64,000 nt of DNA from Bacteroidota bacterium (GCA_018267615.1 JAFDYD010000006.1:18204-82203); one strand, 5' to 3'; numbered from the stretch's first letter, positions 45,979-56,006 are shown. A program made the numbers and translations. The notes: generated by a model not told the origin, from the sequence alone.

Positions 45979-46170
45979 ATTGAAGATATTGGAAAACAAA
46001 ACCAAAAAATTGAAACACTTCCAATAAGCATTAGCGGGAAGTGATTAATAAAATCGTTAGGGTACCTAAAATATAGGGAACGGATCAGGTTTACTTAACC
46101 TTCGGATATTCGGATTCTACCAATTTCCCCGCTGCTTATTGGTCGTTAATTATAGCTTTTAAATCATTTT
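45979..46170. other. unexplained structured intergenic segment
   Basis: No ORF is convincing. CCAATAAGCATTAGCGGGAA near 46021 pairs with TTTCCCCGCTGCTTATTGG near 46125, closing a segment of about 120 bp that itself contains small inverted repeats (AGGTTTACTTAACCTT). It is unlike the repeat families elsewhere in the window. It could be the 3' structure of the minus-strand gene or a small RNA. Confidence 0.35.
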
Positions 46171-46563
46171 TTATTTTATCGATAATTGGCCACTCTCTAT
46201 CCGCTCATCTTTAATAAGCACTTCAAAAAGGTAATTTCCTTTCGCCATATTGTTCAATACAGTGGTTTCACGGTTCTCTACATTTACCTGTGTCACCAGT
46301 GTACCTTCCATATCGAACACAAACAATTGATAATTGTTTCCTTCAATACCATTCACCGTAAACAAAATACCTTGATGTCCGGCATCATTATAAAGCCGGA
46401 TCTTGTGCTTTTTGCTGTTCAGGTTTTTATTGACCACAACAGAATAAGGAGCTTTTTCTTTTGCTGTTAGCGGTTTGCTGCTGGCATAAGAAGGATGGTA
46501 CAATGCTATTGTGAATAGCGCTGCTACAAATATGTAGCAAAGGGATTTGGATACAGTTTTCAT
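46171..46563 (-). CDS. small secreted protein with a C-terminal sorting-domain-like beta sandwich
   Basis: This 130-residue protein has a signal peptide (ending near SYASS, residue about 30) and a beta-rich mature part: HKIRLYNDAGHQGILFTVNGI, LFVFDMEGTLVTQVNV and MAKGNYLFEVLIKDERIESGQLSIK. The last segment resembles a type IX secretion (Por) sorting domain or DUF3244, where such a domain normally follows a larger protein. Here it stands nearly alone. I chose ATG 46563; an in-frame start at 46590 adds 9 residues. Function unknown. Confidence 0.62.
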   Translation of the reverse strand: MKTVSKSLCYIFVAALFTIALYHPSYASSKPLTAKEKAPYSVVVNKNLNSKKHKIRLYNDAGHQGILFTVNGIEGNNYQLFVFDMEGTLVTQVNVENRETTVLNNMAKGNYLFEVLIKDERIESGQLSIK

Positions 46564-46621
46564 AGTTACTATTGATTGTTTTCGAATCAATATTAAAAAA
46601 GGGTACGGATCAAAAAATATC

Positions 46622-47596
46622 TTAGAATCTTAACAATGGGCAACGTGTTGAATTATTCCACTCGCGGCCGGCTCCGAAACGAATTCCGAGTTTTAAGCCA
46701 AGTGTGAAATACGCATCTTTCTGAGTCGGGTCGCCTCTCTTTGCACCGGGACCATAGTTTGCAGGGTCGGTACTTCTCAAAGGACTTTTGTTATAAATAA
46801 GATCTGCGATCTGTGCCTGACTGGGAGAAAGATGTGCATAGAATGTACTTGGGTCCACGTAAGTTGTACTGACATCATCTATATAATCAGTAAATGTTTT
46901 ACGGTACAGTAATTCTAGTGAAAAGTTTATTTGTTCGTTGACATAATATTTAATACCAACACCCATCGGAATATTCAACTGCGTAAGCGAATACTCTTTA
47001 CTGTTAGGATACTCAGGAAAACCTTGTCCTTCTGTGTGCAAGGGTCTAAGATCAACCCATTGTGTTGAACCGTTGTTTGGATCAACATAACTTCCCTGGG
47101 GATTGAAGTGAAACACGCCGACACCGATCACGCCGTAAGGTCTGAGTCTTCCGGTGACATCGGTCGGTTGGTCTTCAAATATAACAGTGGGATATACTTC
47201 TGCTGCAAAAAATGCTTCGGCAATATTTGTTTTGAAATCAAGGTTACGATCATGACGCGCCACCTCGTATCCTCCTTTCGGAGTGATATACGCATCATCA
47301 CCATCCAGCTGTCCATAATTTATGGCGAGACGGAAACCTAATACCTCGGAAGGATGCGCTGCAATGTAAGCACCAAAAGAAAGTTTGGTGGCTTTCATAT
47401 TGTAATCCTTGATAAAGCTCGTACCTCTTCCGAAATGTCCTCCCAAGTCTCCCATAAACACCATCGGACCTACAGTGAGACCACCTTCAAAGTAGTTTCC
47501 TGCAGATAACTGGCAATATGATTGTGAGTGAATGGCCATCACGATGACCAGGGAAATGACACTCTTATGTAGCAAGGAGTGTAAACCTTTTTTCAT
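46622..47596 (-). CDS. outer-membrane beta-barrel protein
   Basis: This 324-residue protein has a signal peptide (ending near SYCQL, residue about 30), then a barrel pattern: NYFEGGLTVGPMVFMGDLGG, KLSFGAYIAAHPSEVLGFRLAINYG, LRPYGVIGVGVFHF, LNIPMGVGIKYYVNEQINFSLELLYRKTF and DAYFTLGLKLGIRFG. Proteins of this style in Bacteroidota (GDLGG near the start) are often linked to gliding or envelope functions, but a specific role cannot be given. It lies 58 bp before the small secreted gene on the same strand, so the two could form a unit. Confidence 0.8.
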   Translation of the reverse strand: MKKGLHSLLHKSVISLVIVMAIHSQSYCQLSAGNYFEGGLTVGPMVFMGDLGGHFGRGTSFIKDYNMKATKLSFGAYIAAHPSEVLGFRLAINYGQLDGDDAYITPKGGYEVARHDRNLDFKTNIAEAFFAAEVYPTVIFEDQPTDVTGRLRPYGVIGVGVFHFNPQGSYVDPNNGSTQWVDLRPLHTEGQGFPEYPNSKEYSLTQLNIPMGVGIKYYVNEQINFSLELLYRKTFTDYIDDVSTTYVDPSTFYAHLSPSQAQIADLIYNKSPLRSTDPANYGPGAKRGDPTQKDAYFTLGLKLGIRFGAGREWNNSTRCPLLRF

Positions 47597-47741
47597 GGAA
47601 TATTGATTTAGTTTTCGACGGTTTGGATTGCAACTCTAATTTAATAAACAAGGTGCAACAATACAAGAACGGGAAATATTGTTTGATTGGTGTGGCAGAA
47701 GATTAGAATATTATTTGGAATGCTTTCCAAATAATGGAAAA

Positions 47742-48194
47742 TTATTTGTCGTTATATTCTAACATCATCTCTATGTGTTGAATATCATCTTCGATATAAA
47801 TATCACTTGTTTGTTTGAACGCAAAAGATTCGTAAAATTTTTTCAAATATAATTGCGCTCCAATTTTGAGAGGTACCTTTCCATATAGGGAGATTATTGT
47901 ATCAAGTGTTTTCCTCAACAACATATTTCCAATTCCTGTACCTCTCGCCGATGGGGAAGTTACTACTCTGCCGATCGAAGTTTCACTATATGAAATCCCT
48001 GCTGGTACTATGCGTGCATAGGCGATGAGTTTATCATCTTGCATGCACATCATGTGATAGCATGATTGATCTTTGTTATCTGCATCCTGGAAAACACAAT
48101 TTTGTTCCACTACAAAAACTTCATTTCTCAATTGCATGATCGCATATAATTCGCGTGGAGTAAGCTCATCGAATTTTTTACAGATCCAAATCAT
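47742..48194 (-). CDS. ElaA-type GNAT N-acetyltransferase
   Basis: This 150-residue protein has the ElaA start pattern FDELTPRELYAIMQLRNEVFVVEQNCVFQDAD, followed by ISYSETSIGRVVTSPSARGTGIGNMLL with the GNAT acetyl-CoA-binding loop (Arg/Gln-x-x-Gly-x-Gly/Ala as ARGTGIG). The C-terminal segment with SFAKFKQTS-like residues completes the fold. ElaA proteins are cytoplasmic acetyltransferases of undefined substrate. It is downstream of rarA on the same strand with a hairpin between. Confidence 0.9.
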   Translation of the reverse strand: MIWICKKFDELTPRELYAIMQLRNEVFVVEQNCVFQDADNKDQSCYHMMCMQDDKLIAYARIVPAGISYSETSIGRVVTSPSARGTGIGNMLLRKTLDTIISLYGKVPLKIGAQLYLKKFYESFAFKQTSDIYIEDDIQHIEMMLEYNDK

Positions 48195-48301
48195 TTGATT
48201 TATTTTTTCTCTCGTTTCGATTAAGGCGAGACGGAGGATGTTGAAAATGGGCTCGTCGGAGAAAATGAAAGTGTTTTTTTAATTTATTAATTCGACGACC
48301 G

Positions 48302-48328
48302 CCGTCAGGGTCTTCGACCGCTGACGGG
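48302..48328. repeat. short GC-rich hairpin between rarA and the ElaA gene
   Basis: CCGTCAGGGTC pairs with GACCGCTGACGG around a TTC loop, with one bulge. It could end the rarA transcript. The rest of the gap holds no gene. Confidence 0.5.
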
Positions 48329-48369
48329 GTCTGCACACTTGTTAAAAATATCTACTCATCCATCTAACT

Positions 48370-49641
48370 TTAATATTTATATTTTTCCTTCCACAAGTTT
48401 CTTAAAAATTTTCTCAGCTCGTCCTCTCTCGCATTATGACCCGGATCATAGAAAGCAGTTCCCTTGATTTCTTCAGGAAGATATTCCTGGGTTGAAAAAT
48501 TATTTTCGTAATTATGACTGTATTCATATCCTTTGCCATAATCAAGTCTCTTCATCAATTGCGTGGGTGCATTCCTGATATGTAATGGAACCGGAAGATC
48601 TCCGTGTTCTCGTACTGCGGATTGTGCGCTGCCGATTGCTACAGTAGCGGAATTGCTTTTGGGTGATGATGCGAGATAGGTGGCGCACTGTGATAAAATA
48701 AGACTCGATTCAGGATACCCAATTTTATTCACCGCCTCGAAAGTAGCATTCGCAAGTAATAACGCATTCGGATTTGCATTGCCGATATCTTCGCTGGCAA
48801 GGATCAGCATTCTTCTTGCGATAAATTTTACATCTTCACCTCCTTCAATCATTCTTGCGAGCCAGTATACTGCAGCATTGGGATCGCTACCGCGCATGGA
48901 TTTGATAAACGCCGAAATGATATCGTAATGTTGCTCGCCTTTTTTATCGTATAATGCTATGCGTTGTTGCGCCACTTCCATCACGCGATCATCTGTAATA
49001 TTTACATCATTTTTTTGCGGCGTAGCGTCTACTACGAGTTCGAGCAGGTTTAGCAATTTGCGGGCATCACCTCCGGAAATATTAATGAGCGCTTCTGTTT
49101 CTTTGAGATTGATTTTTCTTTTTTTTAAATCCTCATCTTTTTCGATGGCATGTGTAAGCAATTGCACAAGATCCTGTTGATCCAATGGCTTCAACACATA
49201 TACCTGGCACCTGCTCAACAATGCGCTGTTGACTTCGAATGAAGGATTTTCAGTCGTTGCACCGATCAAGGTTATGATCCCTTTTTCAACTGCGCCAAGT
49301 AGTGCGTCCTGCTGACCTTTATTGAACCGGTGTATTTCATCGATGAATAAAATTGCTTTTTCTTTTTCTTTGGCTTCTTCGATCGCTTCTCTTACATCTT
49401 TTACCCCGGATGAAATTGCGCTCAATGTATAAAAAGGGACATGCAATGTGTGGGCGATAATATTGGCAATGGTTGTTTTGCCTGTGCCTGGCGGACCCCA
49501 GAGTATCATGGATGGAACCTTGCCCTGTTCAATAGCTGATCGTAAAATGCTACCTTTACCCGTCAAGTGCTTTTGTCCGACAAGCTGATCCAGCGTTTGC
49601 GGACGAAGCCTTTCTGCCAGAGGCACCCTAGAAACATTCAT
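48370..49641 (-). CDS. rarA: replication-associated recombination protein A (RarA/MgsA)
   Basis: This 423-residue AAA+ ATPase has PLAERLRPQTLDQLVGQKHL at the start, Walker A WGPPGTGKTTIANII (residues about 48-62), Walker B LFIDEIHRFNKGQQDALL, sensor 1 ATTENPSFEVNSALLSRC, and the C-terminal RarA tetramerisation region (AVYWLARMIEGGEDVKFIARRM, GNANPNALLLANA). It binds stalled replication forks with SSB. The length and motifs are complete. Confidence 0.96.
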   Translation of the reverse strand: MNVSRVPLAERLRPQTLDQLVGQKHLTGKGSILRSAIEQGKVPSMILWGPPGTGKTTIANIIAHTLHVPFYTLSAISSGVKDVREAIEEAKEKEKAILFIDEIHRFNKGQQDALLGAVEKGIITLIGATTENPSFEVNSALLSRCQVYVLKPLDQQDLVQLLTHAIEKDEDLKKRKINLKETEALINISGGDARKLLNLLELVVDATPQKNDVNITDDRVMEVAQQRIALYDKKGEQHYDIISAFIKSMRGSDPNAAVYWLARMIEGGEDVKFIARRMLILASEDIGNANPNALLLANATFEAVNKIGYPESSLILSQCATYLASSPKSNSATVAIGSAQSAVREHGDLPVPLHIRNAPTQLMKRLDYGKGYEYSHNYENNFSTQEYLPEEIKGTAFYDPGHNAREDELRKFLRNLWKEKYKY

Positions 49642-49712
49642 ATAAGAATTTTTTTCACCAATTCAACAACAAGTTAGCTTTTTTTAGGTTTTTAAAACAA
49701 ACCCCTGATCGT

Positions 49713-51089
49713 ATGATGCAAAGGCGTTTCTTAAAAAAAGGCTTATATATTTTTAATTTGATTTTGTTCACTGTATTGCAGCATACAGCTCATGCCCAGA
49801 AGTTTTCTTCCGTGCAAAATTATGCGATCAATCGTCCGGGTGTGGTGATGATAAAAACTGTTTTTTCAGCAGACGTGTATGTGAACAAAATGAAGATGGA
49901 TGAGAGAAATTTTAATTTGGTGCTCGACTCGTTGCAAAGTGTAGACAGTAGTGGAGTCATATATACAGCAGAACAAAAATTGGATATCGTGCTGAAGCAA
50001 ATCAACGATAATCCTTATCGTTTTTTTAAAGCAACGCTAGACTATATAAAGCAACCAGAAGAAATCACATCGAATGGAACGGGTTTTTTTATTACTGGTG
50101 ATGGATATGTTGCTACGAATTGTCACCTCATCGATCGCGACAATGCTTTTATCCGTCGTCAATTTATTCTTTCGGCATTTCAGCAAATCACAAATGCAAA
50201 TATTACCGCATTGGAAAGTTCGTGGGCAACCACATTTACAGAACAACAAAGAAGTGTATTATATAATACGTATGCTTCTGTTTATTCCCGGCTTTTTTCG
50301 ATGGTGCTCTACAACTTAAAAAAAGATATCTATGTAGTTTTTAGTACGGATTTCAATACGGGAGCATCAAGCAGCTTGAAAAAAGCAGCAACTGTTGTTA
50401 TCAAGGGACAACCCATGCCGGGGAAGGATATCGCGATCCTGAAAATTGATGGCGACTCCGCGCTTCCTACTTTGAAGATTGCAGATATGGAGCTTCCAAG
50501 AGTGGGTGAGCAACTTTTCGTTTATGGATACCCGGGACCTGTGACCAACAATAATTTTATTGCGCAGGAATCTGCGATCGAACCGACATTAACGACAGGG
50601 ATCGTGAGCGCGATCAAAAAATCTGTGCAAGGATGGCCAATCATTCAAATGGATGCAAATATCAACCGGGGAAGCAGTGGCGGACCTGTTTGTAATGAGC
50701 GGGGAGAAGTGGTTGGATTAACAACATTCGGAAGTCTTGAAAATAACGGTGGTCTTGCCGCCGGATTAAATTTCGCCATTCCTGTTACGATATTGAATGA
50801 ATACCTCGATACCACTGCGATCACTCCGCATTTAAGCAAGGCATCTATCGTGTTTACAAAAGCCTTGATCGCATACGACAAAGAAAGTTATCGTGAAGCG
50901 CTGAAAAAATTTGAAGAAGTGAAATTGCTGAATAAAAACTATCCCGGTCTAAATACTTATATCGATAACTGCAAAAATTTTATTCAAAAAGCGCAAAGTA
51001 AAAAATCCACAACACTCTGGTATGATCTGCTTGGTTTTGCAGTTCTGATTGCAGTCGTTTTTATATTATACCTGATTTTAAAAAAATAA
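49713..51089 (+). CDS. membrane-anchored trypsin-like serine protease
   Basis: This 458-residue protein has a signal segment (residues about 8-28, ending AHAQ), a trypsin-like domain and a C-terminal membrane helix (about 435-455). The triad is H138 (VATNCHLIDRD), D239 (GKDIAILKIDGD) and S322 (NRGSSGGPVCNE). An insertion between H and D of about 60 residues is helical. After the protease domain comes a short TPR-like helix pair (REALKKFEEVKLLNKNYPGL). No PDZ domain is seen, so it differs from DegP/HtrA. The protease domain probably faces the periplasm, with the C-terminal helix holding it in the membrane. Confidence 0.88.
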   Translation: MMQRRFLKKGLYIFNLILFTVLQHTAHAQKFSSVQNYAINRPGVVMIKTVFSADVYVNKMKMDERNFNLVLDSLQSVDSSGVIYTAEQKLDIVLKQINDNPYRFFKATLDYIKQPEEITSNGTGFFITGDGYVATNCHLIDRDNAFIRRQFILSAFQQITNANITALESSWATTFTEQQRSVLYNTYASVYSRLFSMVLYNLKKDIYVVFSTDFNTGASSSLKKAATVVIKGQPMPGKDIAILKIDGDSALPTLKIADMELPRVGEQLFVYGYPGPVTNNNFIAQESAIEPTLTTGIVSAIKKSVQGWPIIQMDANINRGSSGGPVCNERGEVVGLTTFGSLENNGGLAAGLNFAIPVTILNEYLDTTAITPHLSKASIVFTKALIAYDKESYREALKKFEEVKLLNKNYPGLNTYIDNCKNFIQKAQSKKSTTLWYDLLGFAVLIAVVFILYLILKK

Positions 51090-51115
51090 GAGATTTTTTT
51101 CGTGAGAAGTCCGTC

Positions 51116-51234
51116 AGGTTGAATTGTTGATTGAGTTGATTCTTTGCGCTTTTGCGTCTTTGCGTGAGGATTTTTCACGCAAAGGCGCAAAAGCGCAAAG
51201 AATCAACCACTCAACTCAATCAACAATTCAACTT
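51116..51234. repeat. long palindromic repeat, CTTTGCG family with extended arms
   Basis: The left arm runs GTTGAATTGTTGATTGAGTT and ATTCTTTGCGCTTTTGCG; the right arm is the reverse complement, ending CAACAATTCAACTT. It combines the tandem TTGATT phrase of the AACCATGATT repeats with the CTTTGCG phrase. It lies between two convergent genes. Confidence 0.85.
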
Positions 51235-51255
51235 AACGGATATCTCTCGAAAAAA

Positions 51256-51735
51256 TCATTCGCTCGTTTCCATCTGATACCATTTCAGCAACCTGAAATT
51301 GATCACTGCATTTGCGATCAGGCAAATACTAAATATCAATCCGAAATATGTTCCTATGCGTAGAAATTTTGCGATATCCAGGTTTTTTGCATCCGGCATT
51401 TGTTTTATCTGTTTGATGATTTCGTCGGGATGCATCAGTAAGGTGATACCGTTATATAAACTCAGCAATCCGAAAATCAAAACCACAAATCCCACAAATC
51501 GTATCCCGATAGGCGTTTGATTACTCAAGGGAACATCTGGACGTACAATACTTTTTCGCAGTTGAAGTGCTGCATAGCAGTGAAGAACAATTGTGCCGGG
51601 CAATATGATCACTACGACAAAGGAGAGAAAATATCCTGAAGCAATACCGGCAAGTAGCAGGTATAAAATTACAAGACCGGAAATAACCAGGTTAAACCAA
51701 GTAAGTATGGTCGTAAGTCGGATAATATTTTTCAT
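51256..51735 (-). CDS. membrane protein of unknown function (four hydrophobic segments)
   Basis: This 159-residue protein has hydrophobic segments at about 8-30, 34-56, 76-98 and 128-150 with short loops. A loop between segments 3 and 4 contains LMHPDEIIKQIKQMPDAKNLDI. I do not recognise a family; it has no catalytic motif. It is 26 bp after aspS on the same strand, so it may be co-transcribed with it. Confidence 0.6.
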   Translation of the reverse strand: MKNIIRLTTILTWFNLVISGLVILYLLLAGIASGYFLSFVVVIILPGTIVLHCYAALQLRKSIVRPDVPLSNQTPIGIRFVGFVVLIFGLLSLYNGITLLMHPDEIIKQIKQMPDAKNLDIAKFLRIGTYFGLIFSICLIANAVINFRLLKWYQMETSE

Positions 51736-51761
51736 GAAAAAAACTCGTGCGTAAAAGGTTA

Positions 51762-53600
51762 TTAATTTGTAGCCGGACTTTTCTTATCAATCGAAATCGA
51801 TAATTCCTTTAATTGTTTATCGTCGATGGTAGAAGGGGCATCAAGCATCACATCCCGGCCACTATTGTTTTTTGGAAAAGCAATAAAGTCGCGGATACTT
51901 TCACTGCCACCAAGAATCGCGCAGAGCCTGTCAAATCCAAATGCGATTCCACCATGAGGAGGCGCGCCGTATTCGAAAGCGCCTAAAAGAAATCCGAATT
52001 TATGTAAAGCTTCTTCCTGGCTCATGCCAAGTGCGGTAAACATTTTTTCCTGCAAATCTCTCTGGAATATTCGAATAGAACCTCCGCCAATTTCATTTCC
52101 GTTCAATACCATATCGTATGCATTGGCTTTGATATCTGCATACGGATGTTTCAGGTATTCAGCGGCGTTATGAATAACAGGATCATTATTAATCATCACT
52201 TCAATATGCGCAGGCTTGGGGGAAGTAAATGGATGATGTCTCGCAACCCATCGATTATCTTCTTCGCTGTATTCAAACAGCGGAAAGTCTACCACCCACA
52301 ATAATTTGAACTCATTGTTTTTCCGGAAGCCAAGTTTTTCACCCAATTCCAGGCGGAGTTCACTCATGGCCTTGCGCGTTTTTTCTTCTTTGCCCGCTAA
52401 TATCAAAATAAGATCGCCGGGATTTGCATGGCAAAACGCTGCAATCTGTTTTAATTTTTCTTCATTATAGAATTTGTCAACGCTGCTTTTATAAGTGCCA
52501 TCAATGTTATAGCGGATATTCACCAAACCCTGCATGCCTATCTGTGGGCGTTTAACCCAATCCGTTAGTTCGTCGAGTTGCTTCCTGCTATAAGCGGCGG
52601 CACCGGGAACGGCGATAGCAACAACGGTTTCTGCATTGTCAAAAACAGCAAATCCTGCATCGTTGATCAATTCACCCCGTGCCTGTATGCCATCTTTCTT
52701 AAATGCTGTTTTCAGGTTTGCGATTTTCATTCCGAAACGGATATCCGGTTTATCATTACCATAATTCCACATCGCATCTTCCCAGGTCATCACATCGATC
52801 TTGTCGGTGTAGTTGATATTTTTTACTGATAGAAAGATATGCCTGATCATTCCTTCGAACATCTTGAGAATATCTTCCTGTTCAACGAAACTCATTTCGC
52901 AGTCGATCTGTGTAAATTCCGGTTGCCTGTCTGCGCGCAAGTCTTCATCGCGAAAACATTTTACCACCTGGTAATAGCGGTCGTATCCGCTCACCATGAG
53001 TAGTTGTTTGAAAGTTTGAGGCGATTGCGGCAACGCATAGAATTGTCCCGAGTTCATTCTCGATGGCACCACGAAATCGCGCGCGCCTTCTGGCGTTGAT
53101 TTAATAAGAAAAGGTGTTTCGATATCCATGAAATTATTTTCATGCAAATAATTTCTCGCAGCACGATTCACTGCATAACGCAATTCCATATTCTTTTTTA
53201 CGGCATTTCTACGCAGATCGAGATAACGGAATTTCATACGGAGGTCATCTCCACCATCGGTATCATCCTGGATGGTGAATGGTGGTGTGACAGATTTATT
53301 CAATACTGAAAAAGAAGAAACTTTTATTTCGATATCACCTGTGCTAAGATTTGGATTCTTATTTGTTCTTTCCGAAACAATTCCCTTTACCTGTAAAACA
53401 AATTCTCTGCCCAATGCAGTTTCATCCAACTGTTTGTTCAATTCTTCTCCAAATAATAACTGGGTGATGCCATAACGGTCACGCAGATCGACAAAAGTGA
53501 TGCTACCAAATTTGCGGACTGTTTGTATCCAACCCGCAAGCGTTACCTGTTTATTAATATTGGCCAAGCTTAATTCTCCACATGTATGCGTTCTGTACAT
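51762..53600 (-). CDS. aspS: aspartate--tRNA ligase
   Basis: This 612-residue class II tRNA synthetase has an N-terminal OB-fold anticodon-binding domain ([22 protein letters not shown] to about 110), [20 protein letters not shown], class II motif 2 ([19 protein letters not shown]), a GAD-type insertion (about 285-420), and motif 3 [13 protein letters not shown]. The order matches bacterial AspRS of about 590 residues. It charges tRNA-Asp in the cytoplasm. Confidence 0.97.
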   Translation of the reverse strand: MYRTHTCGELSLANINKQVTLAGWIQTVRKFGSITFVDLRDRYGITQLLFGEELNKQLDETALGREFVLQVKGIVSERTNKNPNLSTGDIEIKVSSFSVLNKSVTPPFTIQDDTDGGDDLRMKFRYLDLRRNAVKKNMELRYAVNRAARNYLHENNFMDIETPFLIKSTPEGARDFVVPSRMNSGQFYALPQSPQTFKQLLMVSGYDRYYQVVKCFRDEDLRADRQPEFTQIDCEMSFVEQEDILKMFEGMIRHIFLSVKNINYTDKIDVMTWEDAMWNYGNDKPDIRFGMKIANLKTAFKKDGIQARGELINDAGFAVFDNAETVVAIAVPGAAAYSRKQLDELTDWVKRPQIGMQGLVNIRYNIDGTYKSSVDKFYNEEKLKQIAAFCHANPGDLILILAGKEEKTRKAMSELRLELGEKLGFRKNNEFKLLWVVDFPLFEYSEEDNRWVARHHPFTSPKPAHIEVMINNDPVIHNAAEYLKHPYADIKANAYDMVLNGNEIGGGSIRIFQRDLQEKMFTALGMSQEEALHKFGFLLGAFEYGAPPHGGIAFGFDRLCAILGGSESIRDFIAFPKNNSGRDVMLDAPSTIDDKQLKELSISIDKKSPATN

Positions 53601-53637
53601 CCTGTATCATTTATTTTAAGAGGGGCAAAGGTAATTT

Positions 53638-53878
53638 AAAGGTTGATAAGTTGATAAGTTGATTGGTCGAAAGGTTGATTAGTTGGTAGTGTCTCAGTTT
53701 GATTTTAGAGGTGGAAGGTAGGGGGTGTAGGGTATAGCAGAGCTTGTTTTAATTCACGATTTTTATTTTTCACCCTAAGCAACATTATTAATTAACAGCT
53801 TGCCATACCCACGCACCATACCTTCCACCTTTCAAAAAAATCAAACTGAGACACTATCGACTAATCAACCATTCAACA
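53638..53878. repeat. long palindromic repeat with tandem TTGATAAG units
   Basis: The left side has AGGTTGATAAGTTGATAAGT, then GGTAGTGTCTCAGTTTGATT and AGAGGTGGAAGGTA. The right side carries the reverse complements (TACCTTCCACCTTTC, AATCAAACTGAGACACTATC, GACTAATCAACC). The arms are about 70-80 bp with a central loop of roughly 80 bp. It lies between the divergent aspS and the first MtfA-like gene. The phrase differs from the other families, but the tandem GTTGATT ends are shared. Confidence 0.8.
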
Positions 53879-53902
53879 TAAAAATCATTATTTTCAACTT
53901 TT

Positions 53903-54868
53903 ATGCCTCCAGACTCGACCTATATATTGGAGAATATAGCTGATACAGCCGGTTTACCCGATTCCATTCGTATACTTTACCAGCAGGCCATGCAATCGGT
54001 GGCTCACGAAGCATCGCATTCGGTAGTGAAGCCCTATTCAAACCAGGGATATGACAAACCTGGTTCGGGCAATATCGTATTCATCATCGCCACGGTATTA
54101 TGCTTTTTTGTACTGATGAAGTACCTGCGCTTTCGATTTCTTACAAAAAAAATATCGAGGATATTTGAGGAGAAGAGATCTGTTTATCACGATATACTTT
54201 CCGAATTCAATCCCTACTATAAAAGTTTAGAAACAGACAGCCAGGATCGATTTATCAGACGTACTATTTTTTTCATGGAAGCAAAAGAATTTCAATATGT
54301 AGGCATTGAAGAAGAAGAAAAAATTCCGCTGCTGATAAGTGCTGCAGCTATTCAATTAACTTTTGGATTGAAGCATTACATGCTGAATTATTTCAAAACG
54401 ATTTATGTGATGAAGGAGAACTATCGTTATGGCCTGTCTGCAGTTCCGTTCGAAGGGCATGTGAATGATAATGGAATTTATCTTTCGTGGAATAATTTTA
54501 TACGTGAGTACAGCGACTATAGCGACGGAGAAAATGTGGGATTGCATGAAATGGCGCATGCGTTGGTTTATGTAAATTTTACAGTACAGGATGGAATGGA
54601 CAATTCTTTCCGAAGCAAATTTTATGAGTTTTCTCCTATTGCACGGCCCATCTTTGCACGTATGCAGGCAGGCGAGACAAATATCCTGAACAAATATGCA
54701 GCAACAAATTATGAAGAGTTTTGGGCGGTTTGTGTTGAAGCATTTTTCGAGCGACCTTTCCCATTTCGGGAACAAATGCCTGATCTTTATTTTTCACTTT
54801 GCAGGTTATTGAACCAGGATCCCACTACAAAATCAAAGATTTTGGACCCAACTGTGCTGAGAAGCTGA
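53903..54868 (+). CDS. zinc-dependent peptidase, MtfA family (first copy)
   Basis: This 321-residue protein has an N-terminal region with a membrane helix (about 55-72) and an MtfA-type peptidase domain. The zinc motif is H215-E-M-A-H219 (GLHEMAHALVY), with YEEFWAVCVEAFFERP downstream giving the third ligand Glu. YLSWNNFIREY and FGLKHYMLNYFKTIYVM are shared with the second copy. E. coli MtfA is a soluble regulator of a PTS repressor; this one has a membrane segment, so its role is likely different. Next to its paralog. Confidence 0.85.
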   Translation: MPPDSTYILENIADTAGLPDSIRILYQQAMQSVAHEASHSVVKPYSNQGYDKPGSGNIVFIIATVLCFFVLMKYLRFRFLTKKISRIFEEKRSVYHDILSEFNPYYKSLETDSQDRFIRRTIFFMEAKEFQYVGIEEEEKIPLLISAAAIQLTFGLKHYMLNYFKTIYVMKENYRYGLSAVPFEGHVNDNGIYLSWNNFIREYSDYSDGENVGLHEMAHALVYVNFTVQDGMDNSFRSKFYEFSPIARPIFARMQAGETNILNKYAATNYEEFWAVCVEAFFERPFPFREQMPDLYFSLCRLLNQDPTTKSKILDPTVLRS

Positions 54869-54871
54869 CGA

Positions 54872-54944
54872 ATGACGGTTCACTGTTGACAGCTCCTATG
54901 TGGAAATTACGATATAGTGTCTGTCAACTATGAACTGTTATCTG
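54872..54944. repeat. palindromic repeat between the two MtfA-like genes
   Basis: GACGGTTCACTGTTGACAGC pairs with CTGTCAACTATGAACTGTTA around a 30-bp loop. It starts a few bases after the first stop codon. The remainder of the 54.87-55.16 kb gap holds no gene but must carry the promoter of the second copy. Confidence 0.7.
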
Positions 54945-55164
54945 CCAACTAATCGCGCAAAGCAAAAAAAATTAAAAAACCGAGTATTAGGCTTTCATTT
55001 TTTAAAAAATACTTTTTATCTTGTACTATCCGTACTATTCATTCCTCATGATTAAACCCCGTTAACTTTTATCCCTCTTACCAGGAAAGCCAATCTATCC
55101 AACACCCCATGTAAGGCCAATTCATTGTTGAATCACCCTGAATTCAAAAAGAAAATAGAGCCTT

Positions 55165-55992
55165 ATGGAAATAGTTATTATTTTCTCCCTGGTAGCTGCG
55201 GTTCTCCTGTTACATCGCCCGGTGTCTGCAATTTTTAACAAGCTTTATGTGCGTCAACAGTACAGGAAATTTGTTGCCAACGAAACTTTTTATCATTCCG
55301 TTGTTTCAAAATATATCAAGTACTATAATAGGTTGGGTTTGGAAGAACAGAGAAAATTTTTGTTCCGCACTTATCTTTTCAGAAAATCAAGACGCTTTCA
55401 TTATATAGAAGTACAGGAAAGTGCAGAGATGCCGATTTTGATAAGCGCAGTGGCAGTACAGCTTACGTTTGGTTTGGATAAATTCATGCTGAATTATTTC
55501 AACGATATTTTTGTTTTGAAAGACGACTATCACTATGGTTTTTATTCTCGTCCTTTTATGGGGCATGTGGATCAGACAGGCATTTATCTTTCGTGGGATA
55601 ATTTTATCAAAGGTATTTTAGGACAAACGCCAAATTGCAATGTGGGACTGCATGAAATGGGTCATGCATTGGCCTATGTAACATTTATTACGGAAACAGA
55701 GGAGGACAAACATTTCAAAAAAGAATTCAAGAATTATTCAAAAGTTGCGCGCCCCATATTTACGGTTATGCAAGAGGGTGGTAAAAATTTATTGGGAGAT
55801 TATGCTTCCTGTAATTATCATGAATTTTGGGCGGTATGTGTCGAAACTTTTTTTGAAAATCCGGTTCGTTTCCGGCACGAATTACCAGATCTATATGATG
55901 CGATGGTTGGGCTGCTCAATCAAAACCCCCTGAATTTTGTAGCCGGTAAAACGACAATCGTTCCGTCCAGAAAATCTTTGCAGATGGCTTAA
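55165..55992 (+). CDS. zinc-dependent peptidase, MtfA family (second copy)
   Basis: This 275-residue protein begins directly with a hydrophobic segment (IVIIFSLVAAVLLL) and has the zinc motif H163-E-M-G-H167 (GLHEMGHALAYV) and CNYHEFWAVCVETFFENP. It aligns with the first copy over the whole peptidase domain (RKSRRFHYIEVQ, VQLTFGLDKFMLNYFNDIFVLKDDYHYG). It lacks the first copy's long N-terminal extension of about 45 residues. Tandem duplication is the likely origin. Confidence 0.85.
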   Translation: MEIVIIFSLVAAVLLLHRPVSAIFNKLYVRQQYRKFVANETFYHSVVSKYIKYYNRLGLEEQRKFLFRTYLFRKSRRFHYIEVQESAEMPILISAVAVQLTFGLDKFMLNYFNDIFVLKDDYHYGFYSRPFMGHVDQTGIYLSWDNFIKGILGQTPNCNVGLHEMGHALAYVTFITETEEDKHFKKEFKNYSKVARPIFTVMQEGGKNLLGDYASCNYHEFWAVCVETFFENPVRFRHELPDLYDAMVGLLNQNPLNFVAGKTTIVPSRKSLQMA

Positions 55993-56006
55993 AATTCGGT
56001 GATCCA

